DNA from: Rhizaria sp. SCN 62-66
Taxonomy: Eukaryota > Rhizaria, unplaced
Reading direction: 5' to 3'
DNA: 64,000 nucleotides
Assembly: GCA_001724265.1 (NCBI GenBank)
Contig: MEDY01000017.1
Coordinates: forward strand, 1-64,000
Position numbers and translations under genes: made by a program. The notes under the pieces are model-generated. The model saw only the letters and a list, made by a program, of their open reading frames with translations. It did not search any database and was not told where the DNA came from. Below are positions 10,419 through 22,900 of the stretch, in pieces (positions within the stretch are counted from its first letter, which is position 1; every line of letters begins with the position of its first letter).

Positions 10419-13400
10419 ATGAGGTCACTTGGAGGCGAGCGCTACGAATCAGTTCAGATATCTCATACAAATTTCCTTGTTTCCCTAAACACTTCCTGCT
10501 ACAGCGTACTTCATCGTCTGCCCCCGTTTATGAGCAGGCGTGGAGTGAAGCGCACAAAAACAGTTTCTACAAACCGCTCATCTGATTCAGACAACGAATC
10601 GCATCACCGACTCCCTCCGAGTTCAGTCCTTCGCAATCCTCTGTCACATCAGAGCATTCAATCAATGTTATCTTCCGACTCCCTGGCTGCTCAGGCCGCT
10701 GATTCTAACATTGTGTCCACTACAAGCGCCATGCTGGACAGCCTGCAAGCGCCGATCGGCGACACGGCTGCGCTGCGCCGCATAGCCGAAGAGCGCCTCC
10801 GCGCGCAGCCGCGCGTCGGCACGCCTCTCATTGACTTTTACGCGACAGCAGCGCTCTACCCGCCCATCGGCGCCGAGTGTGTCCGCGCGCTGGCGGCACA
10901 TCTCCCCGCGGATGCGTACAAGCGCCTGGTTTTTCTGTTCGTGCGTTTCCTGGTGCAGTCGCTGCCCTACGCGCCGGGCCTGCACCCCTTCGCCGTGCAC
11001 CAGCCGGGCCGCCCCAACACCGCCTACGCGGCCGCCGCAAACGCGGAGGAGGCGGGACAGGGCGCGTCGGCGCCGGTGGTGACTGCGGCGCGCGAGTCGT
11101 CGCCGCTGTACGACGCCTCGGAGACACTGCTGCAGGAGTGGTTCAACCACCTCATGTTCGGCGCCAATGCCACGGCCATCATGGCCAAGATCGCCGACCT
11201 CAACGAACGCTCGGGCTCGGGCGTGTGCGGCGCCGTGCTTACGCCCGGCGAGCCCGCGTACTACTGCCGCACGTGCGGCGCGGACCCGTCGTGCATTCAG
11301 TGCATGCGCTGTTTCCGCGACTCTGACCATACGGGACACGAAACCGTGATGGCGCACGCCGGCGGCGGCTGCTGCGACTGCGGCTCGCTCTCGGCCTGGG
11401 CGCTTGGCGGCTGCTGCTCCAAGCACAAGGGCCCGCAGTCGGCGTGCCCACCCATGGAGATCCTGAGCAAGGTTGTGCCCGAGAGCCAGGTGCGCATGCT
11501 CGTGTTCCCGGTGCTGGCTGCCGTGGCACATGCCGCCGCCACGGCGCTGTCGCCGACGCCCAACAAGGCGCCGACGCCGCGCGACGACCCGAAGCTGCTG
11601 CCCACGCACGTCGCACACTGGTACCGCCACCGCGTGCTGCCCTGGGGTGCGCTCTCCGCGGTCACGGCGCCGTCCGAGACGTTACGCGAGCGCGCGCCGC
11701 GCCACGCGCTCGTTGTGCCGCGCGCGGACCTGGCCAACATGGCGCGCCGCGCCGTCGGCGACGTGGGCTACGCCGCCACCATGCAGGGCTACGAGCGCTT
11801 CCAGGCGCAGGGCCGCAAGCCTGGCGCGGCGGCCTCGCCCGCGGTGTCTGGTGCTGAGGACTCGTTCGGTTTTGTGGCCGCCTCGTCGACGCGCTCGGTC
11901 GTCTGCCTTGAAGACATCGCCGCGCCCAGGGACTTGCGGGCCACGGCGATGAAGCTCCGCGCCGCCGCCGCGAAGCCGGCCGCCAAGGGTACTTTCGCGC
12001 CGCTGCTGCTTCTCCCGTCGGCCTCCGTGTCCTCCCCCGCGATCGCCTCGGCGAGCGCGCACGACTCTGCGTCCTCTGCTGCGTCTGCTGTGTCATCTAC
12101 AGCCACTTCTGCGTCCCCTGTGGTCCCCCGCGCGCTGCTGTCACCGTCGTTCGCGCAGTCGTCGCCACTGTACATCCTGGTGCTGCACGACACGGACTCG
12201 CACACGTACGACCAGATCGAGGCCGCGCTGACGGCCGACGTTGCGCTGCTGGGCGCGACGGCGCGCGACATTGCCACGCAGGTCGATCTACGCGGCTGGG
12301 CCGTGCTACTGCTCTCGCGCGACAAGGACCACGTGCTGGCCGTGCAGCGCGCGCTGGCGGCGCGCACCGTGCTCTCCACCGTCTACCTGCAGGGCCACGC
12401 CGTGCGCACGCCGGTGTCCGAGTTCGACGACGCGTGCGCCGCGCTGCTGCGCCGGCACCCGTAGCCCAACATCGTGGCCGCCACGCTGACCAACACCGAG
12501 ATCGTGGACCCGCTGGGCGACCCCGCGGTGGAGCGCTGGGCCGACGCCGCGTGCGGCATGGCGCGTCTCTCGCCGCAGGAGTGGGCCTGCGTCGACAGTC
12601 TCGGCGTGACCCCAACCAAGAACGGCTTCGGCGACCTCCGCAGCGAGGAGTCGCTCAATCTCGCGTTCCAGGGCGCCGATGCGGCGGCGCCGCCCATCAC
12701 CGAAGACTCGCTGGCGGACCTCGCGCGCGCCCCCGTCACGGCGACGCTGGCCGCGCGCGTGGCGCGCCGCTCGCGCGCCGTCAACGGCCACATCGAAGCC
12801 GTTGCGGCGGCAAACCCAGACTGCAGCGCGCTGAGGCTGGCTGCGCAGACGGAGCTGTTCAAGAGCCACCACTACATTTTCCCCAATTCGCCCACGGCGA
12901 CTTTTTCCGCGCTCGACAACGCGGCCTTCGCGGGCGTGGCCCCGCTGGACCAGGTTCTGCCGCCGCCCGCCGTGTCGGCCGCCTTCCTGGAGGACGCGCG
13001 ACAGAAGCCCGACGCTGTGGCGGCCGCGTGGGCGCGCGCCACGGCGGCCGGCCCCGCTGCTGACCGCCTCGCGCCCGCCGCGTATCCGTTTGAGCTGCTG
13101 CACCAGAACCTGCAATCGAGCGGGCTCGAGCGCAACGTCGCCGGCGCCGCGTCCGTGCTGGTGAACCCCAGTGACCGCACGGCGAGCGTGCGTGCGTGGC
13201 AGTCGACGCCGCTCACATCTCAGCCCGACGCCCTCAAAGCATCCTACGCCGCGCGCAACTTTAACCCGAAGGCCTGGCGCTGGGGGCTCTTTGGCGGGCT
13301 GTACCGCGACGCCGACGCCGACGCTGCCCCTGCGGGCGCGGACTCCGAGGAGGAGCACAACGCGGCTGCCCTGCCTCTCGCGCGCGTGGCCCCCGACGCT

Positions 13401-16400
13401 ACTCTGCCCGGCATCTCGGTCGAGCTCGCGCAGTCGCCCCCGCCCGGCCTGGTGTTTGTCACCTCCATGGGCCGTCTGAGCACGTGCATCTCGTGGCTCT
13501 ACTCGTTTGCCAACAAGGCCAACTGCTTTCGCCAGTCCGTCGCGTGCACGTTCGCGCTGCCGCTGATGCGTGTCGGCGTGCCGTCGCCGCTGCTCAACAC
13601 GTTTATGCCGCGCGCGGTGACTGAGGCGGGCGCGTTTGAGAACGCCGACGACGTTGACGGCGCCCTGCCCATCGGCCGCGGCTTCGGGCTGGGCATGCCA
13701 GTCCTGAAGAGCATGCTGGGTGACGCGCCGCGCGGCTTCGAGACGAGCCCCACTGCGCTCGTCACCAAGCAGCGCGCGATGCGCACGAACGTGGAACGCG
13801 TGCCCGACCGCACCCGGCGCCCGGCGAACCCGTTCCGCAACGAGCGCAGCGTTCTCTTGCCGCTCGCGCTGTGCGCTGTGCCCGAGGTCGATGTTGAGCG
13901 CCTCGACGTCGACATCACCATGGAGCCTGCACGTATTGCGCCCACGCTTGCGGGTGCACTGCTTGCCTAGGATGCGCTTTCATCTGTCGCTTCCCTCGTC
14001 GACTGGCGTTGCGCTCCCGCTGAGAACGACTCTGAGGGCCGCCGCTGCGCGGGCCGCGTCGGCGAGATGTCGTCGCCGTCATACTCGCCCACGCAACTCG
14101 CGGCGCTCAAGAACTGCAACACTATCATCCCGTCGATGCGCCACATGTACCCGCTAAAGCACGTCGTGGCCGCCAACGCCCCCGTGACGACGCCTTCGAC
14201 GGCTGGGCAGTCAGCGTCCGTGGCCGCCGCTTGCGCCGGGCTGCGTGGCTGGGCGGCGTTCGCGGCGTGGGAGGCGCGCGTCGCGGCCGACCTCGAGCGC
14301 GGCCGCGCCGAGGCTGCGCGCGTGGCCGCGGGCGCGCCCGTTGTGTACGAGGAGGACGCCGACGGCGTGTGGCGCGCCAGCTCTGCTGTGCCTGATGCCG
14401 AGGTCGCGCCTCCGCTGACGACGGCGCTGCCGGTCGGCCGCGAGGCCGGACTCGTGCTGCTCGACGCAGTGATGCGCGATAACGACATTCTGACGCCGCT
14501 GCCAGCGGGCGCGATCAACGCGCTCTACTTTGAGCTCTTTGTTAATCCTTGGTTCAAGCGCGTGTTTGCCGTGTCGTTCGCGCGTCATTACTCGGCACAG
14601 CTTGCACGTGTGATCGCTATGGAGGGCATGATGCCCCCAGCGAATCGGTTTTCGCTCATTGGACTGGGCGTGCAGGTGCTGACGGAGCCGATGTTGACGC
14701 CGCTGATTATGGCAGACTCGCGTAGCTTTTCTCAAATCATGGCAACGCTCTACACGGCGATGACCAAGGCGGCGCGCCCACTGCCCAACGGACGCCTCGC
14801 GCCCGTGTCTATGACCATCATGAACGCCGTGGCGCACGCGAACCACATTGTGGCGAACGAGGGCGCGGCACCGCTGGTTTTCCTGGCTGATATGCACCCG
14901 TTCCGCAGCTGGCTCTTTACGCTGAGCAGCATGGAGGGCATGGACGCGACCACGCGCGAGGGCCAGCGCCACGTCGAGTTTGCCTCCAACAACTGGCAAG
15001 AAGCCATGCGCCTGGCGTACAGTATTCATCCCACCACAACCATCTGGCTTCGCCGCCTGGCCTCGCTTTTTGACAATGAGCCTCTCGTTGCCTTCACCAT
15101 CAAGCAGCTGGAGGTTGCGCAGTCCAGCGAGCAGGTGATCACAAACGCGCTGCACGCCGCGTCAGGACGCCCCGTTGAGCGTCTCTACGCTCGCAAGGTG
15201 CGCACTGCGCGCGCCATCCTGCGCCAGGTGCGCGGTGCGCTGCAGCATCTGTGGCAGCGCCAGTGGAAGGAGTTTGCGGGGCCACCCGCTCTCTGCAACG
15301 CGCGTCTTGCGCTGGCGGCTGGCGACGACGAAGCCACGAAGCGTGTCGTGCCCGCTGCTGAGTTCGAGACTTTCAAGCCGGGTTACAACAACTCACTCGC
15401 TTACAAGGCCGGGGCGCGCTCTCGCGTCGCAGTGCCGTCGGGCCACTGGGTGCCGATGGCTCTCGGCGCCGCGCTCGAGACTGTGCTGTCGGTGCGGCCG
15501 CCGTGGGCATACTCCGCCTCCGAGGACGACGCTGACGCCGACGCGGGCGGCCAGTTCCGTGTCGACCCGCGCACGATGGCCGCCGAGGGGCTGCGCGTGT
15601 CCGTGTTCGCCCCGCTTCACCGCATGTTCATTCAGCTCTGCGCGCTCTTTGTCGCCAACTGGGGCGTTGAGCTTGACGACCTCCTCAGCTCCGCGGTCCC
15701 CTTCTCGCGCTTCAGTGGCGCTAAGAAAGCTTCCAACACTACGACTACTGCTGTTGAGGCAGCGGCAACATCCTCGTGTGTGGCTACCGAGACTGAACAC
15801 TCGAGTGAAGGAGCTGTGTTCATCGAGGTGGTTGACGGTGAGACTCCGGCTGAGGCAACATCGGCGACTCACGCCGCATCTGCCGCATCTGCCGCAACTC
15901 CCGCAGCGACGGCTATGACGGACGAGGGTGACGCATCTGCCAGTGCTCTGACTGCCGTGCAGCAGCGTGCCTCGCACAAGACTCCGCCATTGGTGGCCTC
16001 CGTGCCTCTTGCCGCGGCACCAAAGCGTGCGCTTTGGATGCGTTTGGCGGAGCCTGCGGCGCGCGCGATTGCGTTCAAGCTGCACACAGAGTCGAACCTG
16101 TACGTGCTCAACGGTGATGTGCCGATCAACATCTGCTTCCACTACTCGCGCGCGTGCAACCTTTCGCAGATGCTCGACGCCGACGTGGCGACTCTGCAAA
16201 TGACGGCGACCCGCCTGCGTCCTGAGTGGCTGATGACGACGCTCGCTGCCAAGTGCGGCATGCTCGCCCCGCTGGGTCTGGAGATGTCGCACGCCGAATG
16301 GGTCTCACTCGGCACGACGCAGCCTGAGGCTCGTGCCGCTAAGTTTGCCGCTGACTGGTTGAACTTGAAGAAGTTCTGGTCGCCCGAGAAGGCGGCCGCC

Positions 16401-19400
16401 GTCTTTGCACGCTTCTTTGAGACATTGATGCGTCTGTACGTGCAGCGCGACACGCTTTGCAACACCGACGACCTTGAGACGGGCAAGTATGTTGCAGTGC
16501 AAGCGCTTGCAGAGAAGCCGCAGACCTTCTCCACCATCTTCGGTGTGCTCACGCCCTTGGGCCGCGAGGGCAGCGGTCTCACGCAGACTGAGCTGGAGGG
16601 CATTCTCGCCGAGATTGCCGACTTCCATGCCGGCAGCAGCGGGCGCGGTGATGCGCGTGGCTCCGGCGCATACACGCTCAAGAAGCACGCGTGGGCGCTG
16701 TACAACCCGTACTACGGCCGGCGCTCGAGCTCGGCCGCGACGCAGCTTGCCGAGACGCGCTACCTGGAGGTGATGACGGAGCACCTCGCGCAGGCGCGCA
16801 AGGGCACCATGCGTCCCGCTGAGGTCAATGCTCTGGGCTACTCCCCGCTCGTCGCCAGTGTGCTCTACGGCAACGGCTTATCTGCTGCCAGTCTCAAGAC
16901 GCAAAGCCAAGACGTCACGCTGTCGGCGGTGCCGCTCTTCCCGCCGCCCGCCGTGCCGCGCCCGCTGCCGCGCTCGCTCGAGGCCCTGCACTGGTTCCTC
17001 TATTCCCCGCTGCTGTACCGCATGGTTGCCGTCGCGCTCCAGAGCGTCTGCACGCCGCTGTGCGCGCCGTCGCCACTCGATCTGTTCACTGCGCACGCGG
17101 CGCAGCACCCTGAGGCGCTTCCCAAGCGCTTCTCCAACATCACGCGCCGCGCCCCGCCTGCTCCCGCGCAGATGCCGGCCATTGATCTGCTGCCCGCGCT
17201 CCGTAACTTGCAGCAGGTGGGGGGTGCTGATGGCGAGGAGGTTGGTCAGCTTTTCGCGACATTAATGGAGGCTTTCCGCACTGGGGGACCGGGCGTTGTT
17301 GCCGAATCTGGCTCGCCTGCCACTCCCCTGCCCGCCGAGGAGTACCCCATTTCGCCCGTGCCTGCGCCGAGCGGAGAGGGTGCTGCAGCGCTCACGGCCG
17401 CGGCCGCGGCGGAAGCCGAGGAGCCCGCGCTCCCGCTGGACGTGAGTGTGGCGGAGGCGGAGCTGGTCAAGCACCGCCAGGGTGACCGCATCTTGCACCA
17501 CACACTGTCACTGCTGCTGATGTCGTCGTCTGCGCTTGTGGACGGTTTGTGGAGCGGCGCGAACCCGCTCAACAACGCGCGCGTGCTGCCTTCCTCCGTG
17601 CCTTCGCGCGACTGCCTCGGTCTCACCACCGTGGGCGGCGTGCGCGCCCCGGAGGAGGAGCCCTACGTCCCGCGCGCGCCCGCCGCGAACGCGCCCTACA
17701 CGGGCTCGATGGCGGCGTCGTCTGTGTTCACGACGACCGACGTGCCCTTCACCACGTCGCTGCCGCTGCACGGGCTCGTGCTCGACCTGCTCACGGCGCC
17801 CACCACCGCGCCCTTCCCCACTTCGGCGCAGACGCCGCCCCGCTGCACGGCGCTCACTGAGGCCACGATTTCCAATACGCTCATCGACTACCTTGCGCTC
17901 CTGCTGCCGACCGACGCTCCCGCCTCCACGGCGCCGACCCCCGCGGCCGCGCCCTCTGCGACGAGTGATGCTGCGGCGCCGACCACTGCGTCGTCCCCTG
18001 TTTCGTCGCCCTCCAGCCCCGCGGACACGGCGGCGACGTTGAGTACCGCTGCGCACGCTCCTCTCGTGCGCTTGGTTGTGGCACACGTGCTTGCAGTTGC
18101 GCGCCGCGCGACTTTCGCCCTGCACATGGCGAGCGCCGAGAGCTCGTCCTCGTCACTCGCGCATCCTGCGTGGTTTTCGACGCAAGAGGACGTGCCACTG
18201 TCCGTTTTTCAGGCCTCGAACTGCCCCGCGCCGCTCGGCCCCATCGTCGCGCGCCTCCTGCCGCGCATCCGCGGCGACGCGGCCCTGCTCGCGGCCGCGG
18301 GTTTGCGCGCTGACGCGCCCACTGCCGACGAGTCTGCTGACGGCGCCGCGACTGGTGCGGCCAAGTCGAAGCTGTCTGCTGCGGAGCGCGCGAAGCGCCA
18401 ACGCGCGGCGATGCTCGCCAAGATGAAGTCTAGCCAGAGCAAGTTCATGGAGAAGCACAGTGACGACTTGGACCGCGTGATTGACGAGGCCGCGCCCGCG
18501 GCAGCTGAGCTTTCGCGCCCGCCCGAGACGCCTGCCGAGCTGCGCCAGCAAGCGTACGCAGCCCACGAGGCCGCGCACGGCGTGTCGCTGCAGTGCATCG
18601 TGTGCATGGACAACTTGGCATACGGTGTCGGCAACGAGCTCATGCTACTTGGCTACGCTCAACGGCAGAACCTTGATAAGGCCGCTTTCTATGGCGCCTA
18701 CCAGGTCGGCTCAGAGCGTCGCCGAGTTGTCACGGGCATGCGTCTTTGCACCAACGCACAGGCGGGGCCACAGGAGGCCTCAGCGGCTGCTGCTGCCGCA
18801 GCAGACACGTCGATGGCGCATCGCTTGATCACGCGTGGACTAGTGGCCCCGCTCGGGCAAGTTGCGCTGGGGAGCCTGGCTGATCTACAGAGCGACCCCA
18901 CAGGCGAGAAGGTTCACGCGCGCGCCCGCGAGGCATCGGCGCAGTTACTGCACGAGATTGCGTCATGGGGACTGCCTCCCTTGGCTGCGGCTGACGCCGT
19001 GCCCGTGAGCGAAGTTCTGCTTGCAGACCTCACCAGCACTTCTGCGGCGTTGGCGCGGCGCAAGGCTCTGGCAAGCCACTCCGTGAGTCTATCGACGGCG
19101 ACCGACGCGGTCGACATCGTGTTCCGGGATGTGTTGCTTCGTGAAAGTTTGCCCCCCTACGTCAACGCGATAGTTGAGCAGCGTTCGGAGGAGCTCATGC
19201 ACGTTGCCAATAGCCTACTTGCACGTGACGCGCCGCTGTTGGCGCACCTGACGGAGCAACAGCTCGCGCGTGCGATCTCGACGCGGATCAAGAAGTACTT
19301 CAAGCTGATCGCTTTGACGAGTCCAGCTGAGCGTGCACGTGCCGCGGCCAGTAGTCGCAGTGCTGAGGACGAGGACGTGTTCGTCGATGCTCAAGGCTTC

Positions 19401-19847
19401 GCTGACAAGACCACCGCCAAGTCCCCGACCAAGGCTGCCGATGCTGCGCCCGCGCCCGTTTCCGGTGGTGATGAGCCGGCTGCTGCCTCAGCGGTGCCTG
19501 CGGGATTGGCGTCGGGAAGCGAGGAAGAGGAGTTCGCAGAGCCCTATAATGCTCTTGCTGATCGTGCTGATGCTAATGACTCAAGCTCTTCATCTGATGA
19601 CGAATTGAGGGCCCGGCTTGCCTATGCAAATGCCTCCAGTGAAGACGAAGATGACGAGGACGGTGAGATTGGTCAGTTAACTGATTTGTTTCGGATGGTC
19701 GCTCGCGGCGCCCGCCGCGACCGTCGCCGTGCCCACCGCCGCGGCGATGCTGATGCCGACGACGGCAGCTCCCAGAGTACCAGCTCAGAGAATACGAGTG
19801 AGAGTAGCCCCGCCACGAGCGAGTCGGAGATCGGCATGATCACCTCC

Positions 19848-19907
<60 letters not shown>

Positions 19908-22900
19908 GATGATGATGACAACAATGACAACAATGACAATGATATCGGCGGGGAGAACCCCAACGCCTTCCTGACGCGCTTTGCCGGGTATCGTTCGCAC
20001 ATGTCGGTCAATGACGAGACTGCAGATGAGAGGAGGGTGACTCCTGGGAGTGACTTTGAGGTGTCTCGCGCCATGGTTGATGCAGTCCCCTTCACACAAT
20101 CACGCATGCTGCGTCCGCACCTAAGCGACATCGAGAGCGACGGCGACTCCGAGGCCGGCGCCGACTCGGAGGATGACGCGCCCGCACTGTCGTCGACTCT
20201 GTCATCGACTGCTTTGGAGCGCGCGTCTTCTACCGGCTCAACGGGCGCTCTGCTGCACCGCTTCACGGGGAGCCATGACGGCGGCGCGGCCGACAGCGCG
20301 CCGTCACGCCACTCGCGTGCGCGCCAGGAGCTGGCTGCCATGCCCTCGGGCTTCGACCGCGACATGTACTCGCTATTTGGCCGTTCCTACTTTAAGTGGC
20401 GCAAGCGAGCGCTCGAAAAGCGCCATGTGCAAGCGCTTGTCGCAACCTCAGCGATTACATACGCGGCGGGCCTGGGCTCTCTGTCGTACTCGGCCACTGC
20501 TTCTCGCCTCGAAGAGGTGGTTTCGGCGTCCGCCCCTCAAGACTCTGGCAAGATGGCTTTGGAGACCTGCGTTGCGGGTGCAACCACGATCCGCCAGCGC
20601 TCTCGTCTGGTGAATCGTATGTATCTCGTGCTGCAACACCTCGTGATCGCCGTGAACGCTGAGGTCAACCGCGCGATGGAACCTGTGGGCGCCAACGATG
20701 CCGGTCGTGATGCTTTCCTCACCGCGTTCGCGAGTCCTAAGGCTGTGACGGCGCGTCGTCGCCTGCGCCAGCGCCGTCAGCGGCTGTTGCTGCTGCTTGC
20801 CATGGTGAATGAGCTGCGTATGAACCGACCGTCGACGATGGGTCGCGGACTTAATGAGGCCATTGTTAACCCAGAATTCACCGACGACGTGCCTTTCTAC
20901 GTGCCGCCGCGTGCGTTGCTGGCAGACGATGAGGATGAGATGAAGGAGCTTGTCGAGACGTGCCGCACGACTGCCTGCAAGGGGAAGTACCCTCACCAGC
21001 ACCACAGTCACCAAAACCACCGCGACCACGACGTGGGCGAGGGCGCGACGTTCTGCACCGACCGTGCCCCCGACGGCCAGCAGGGCGACTGGGTGTCGTC
21101 GCAGGCGGCCTACATGCACGTGCACAGCAAGATTAGCGCGGGGCCCTACGCTCCGCTCTGGTCTGAGAGCTCCGTGTCGATCGCCTTCTGCGGCCACGCC
21201 GTGCACAAGAAGTGCGCGACGCGCATCCCCACGGCCGTCTTTGGCCCCACGTGCCCGATGTGCCGCAGCATCTTCAACACGACGCTCCCCGTGCTGGTGC
21301 CGCAAGTGCTGCCGCACTGGGTTTTGGTCGACAACCCGCGCCGCGGACGCCGCAGCTCAGTCGACCATGCTTCCATCGCGCCGCCTGTCATCGATGTGGC
21401 TGTCGCCGCGCCTGTCCCGCTGCCTGACCTTCCCCGCACTCTTACTGTTGCCGCCGTGCCGCGCCCGCTTGCCACTCCAGTCGTTCGCGACTGGGCGAGT
21501 ACGGCCGCGCGCTGCGCTGGCGCTGCAGCGGCGCAGCTGAACCTGCGCGCCATGTACACATTCTTGTCCGCGCGCTTGCAGCTTGCTATCGCGCCCTCCT
21601 TTGTCAAAAAGTACCCGCTGCCTATTTCGCTTGAGACCACCGAGAGCCTGCCTGCTTCCGTGCCCTGGTACGGTGTCTACGGCGACTTGGTGCGCCAGGG
21701 AACTTCGCCGCTCGCGATGTGGTCGTCGCTGCTGCAATTCACTCACCAAACGCCGACTTCGGACGAGTCGACGGGCCGTACGATTCTGAAGAACTACGTG
21801 ACGTCGCACGCGGCGACGATTCTTGTGGGACTTAGCACCGGCGCGCTGCCGTCGCGCGTCAGTCTGCAGGAGGACGTGGCTCAGGGCATCGATCTTCTGC
21901 CCGTGCTCCACGGCTCCGTCACCGAGGCTGAGATGGGCTCCCGCCCCGTCTTCGCCAGCGTGGCGAAGGAGAACACGGCGAAGGAGAGCGCCGCGACGAA
22001 GGATGCTGTGACGCCGACGATCGTGTCGCAAAGCCCGTTCGCTGTCGCTGCTGCTGCTGCGACCGCGAGTGCGCTTGCGATGAACGAGTGCGAAGAAGAC
22101 ATAGATGATTTCGGCAACGTCATCCCGCGCGCGTCGGCTCCCACTGAGCATCTCTCTGACACGCACTCTGGCGTTATCATGAGTGCGCCCAGTGCCGCGA
22201 TGTCGCACACGCAGCCGGACAAGTGCGTGGCTGGACTGCAGAGTGCGACAGGTGCGTTGCAGCTTTCCCGCGCTCCTGCAACTGTGCTTTCACAGGTCAC
22301 ACAACGCTCGCTCGACGCTCTCGGTGCTTTCTTCGCTGTCGCGCAATACAGCGCTCTTACTGACGACGCCGTGATGAAGCCGCTGCGCTCTATCGCTTGG
22401 GGCGGTCTGGCTGCGTCTCTGCTGCCGGCTACCGAGCTCACGCAGTGGCAGGCTGACGCACACGCTCCCGGTGCGACGCTGCCGTTCATGCCGTCTATCC
22501 ACGCGCGCGCCACGTCGCGTCCGCCGGAGCACCACTCGCTGTGGCAGCTGCTGCCGCCTCTACCCCTCAGCACCAACATGACTGAGCTTTTGCTCATGGC
22601 GCTGCTCTCACTACCTGTCGCTCTGTCGCGCCCCGAGGACGTCGTTTCGGCTTCCGCCGCAGCGTCGTGGGCGTGTGTCGCTCCCACTACCTCGTCTGAC
22701 GCCCTCGCCCTGGCGCGCGCGTCAGCGCAGGAGCTCGCCCGCCGAGGCGCCGTCCCGCCGCTGTCTTCGTTCTTCACGCTTAAGGGCACGGAGGGCGCGG
22801 CCGACGCCGCGCGTTTGACGGCACCCGCACTCTCTCCCTGGTCGCCTGACCTCGCCGCGGTGGCGTCGATGACCTACTCGCTGGCTGCGGTGCAGGCCGC

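Noticed and set aside
12464-14067. UBR ligase as three separate genes ending in TAG
   Set aside because: All three pieces share one frame, there is no promoter-like gap, and the pieces are complementary parts of one E3 ligase. TAG ends no other gene here.
14211-15155. 314-residue minus-strand frame
   Set aside because: Antisense shadow of the UBR ligase, His/Arg/Gln-rich.
19848-19919. GAT repeats as a CRISPR or satellite array
   Set aside because: It is an in-frame codon microsatellite encoding Asp, with no spacers.
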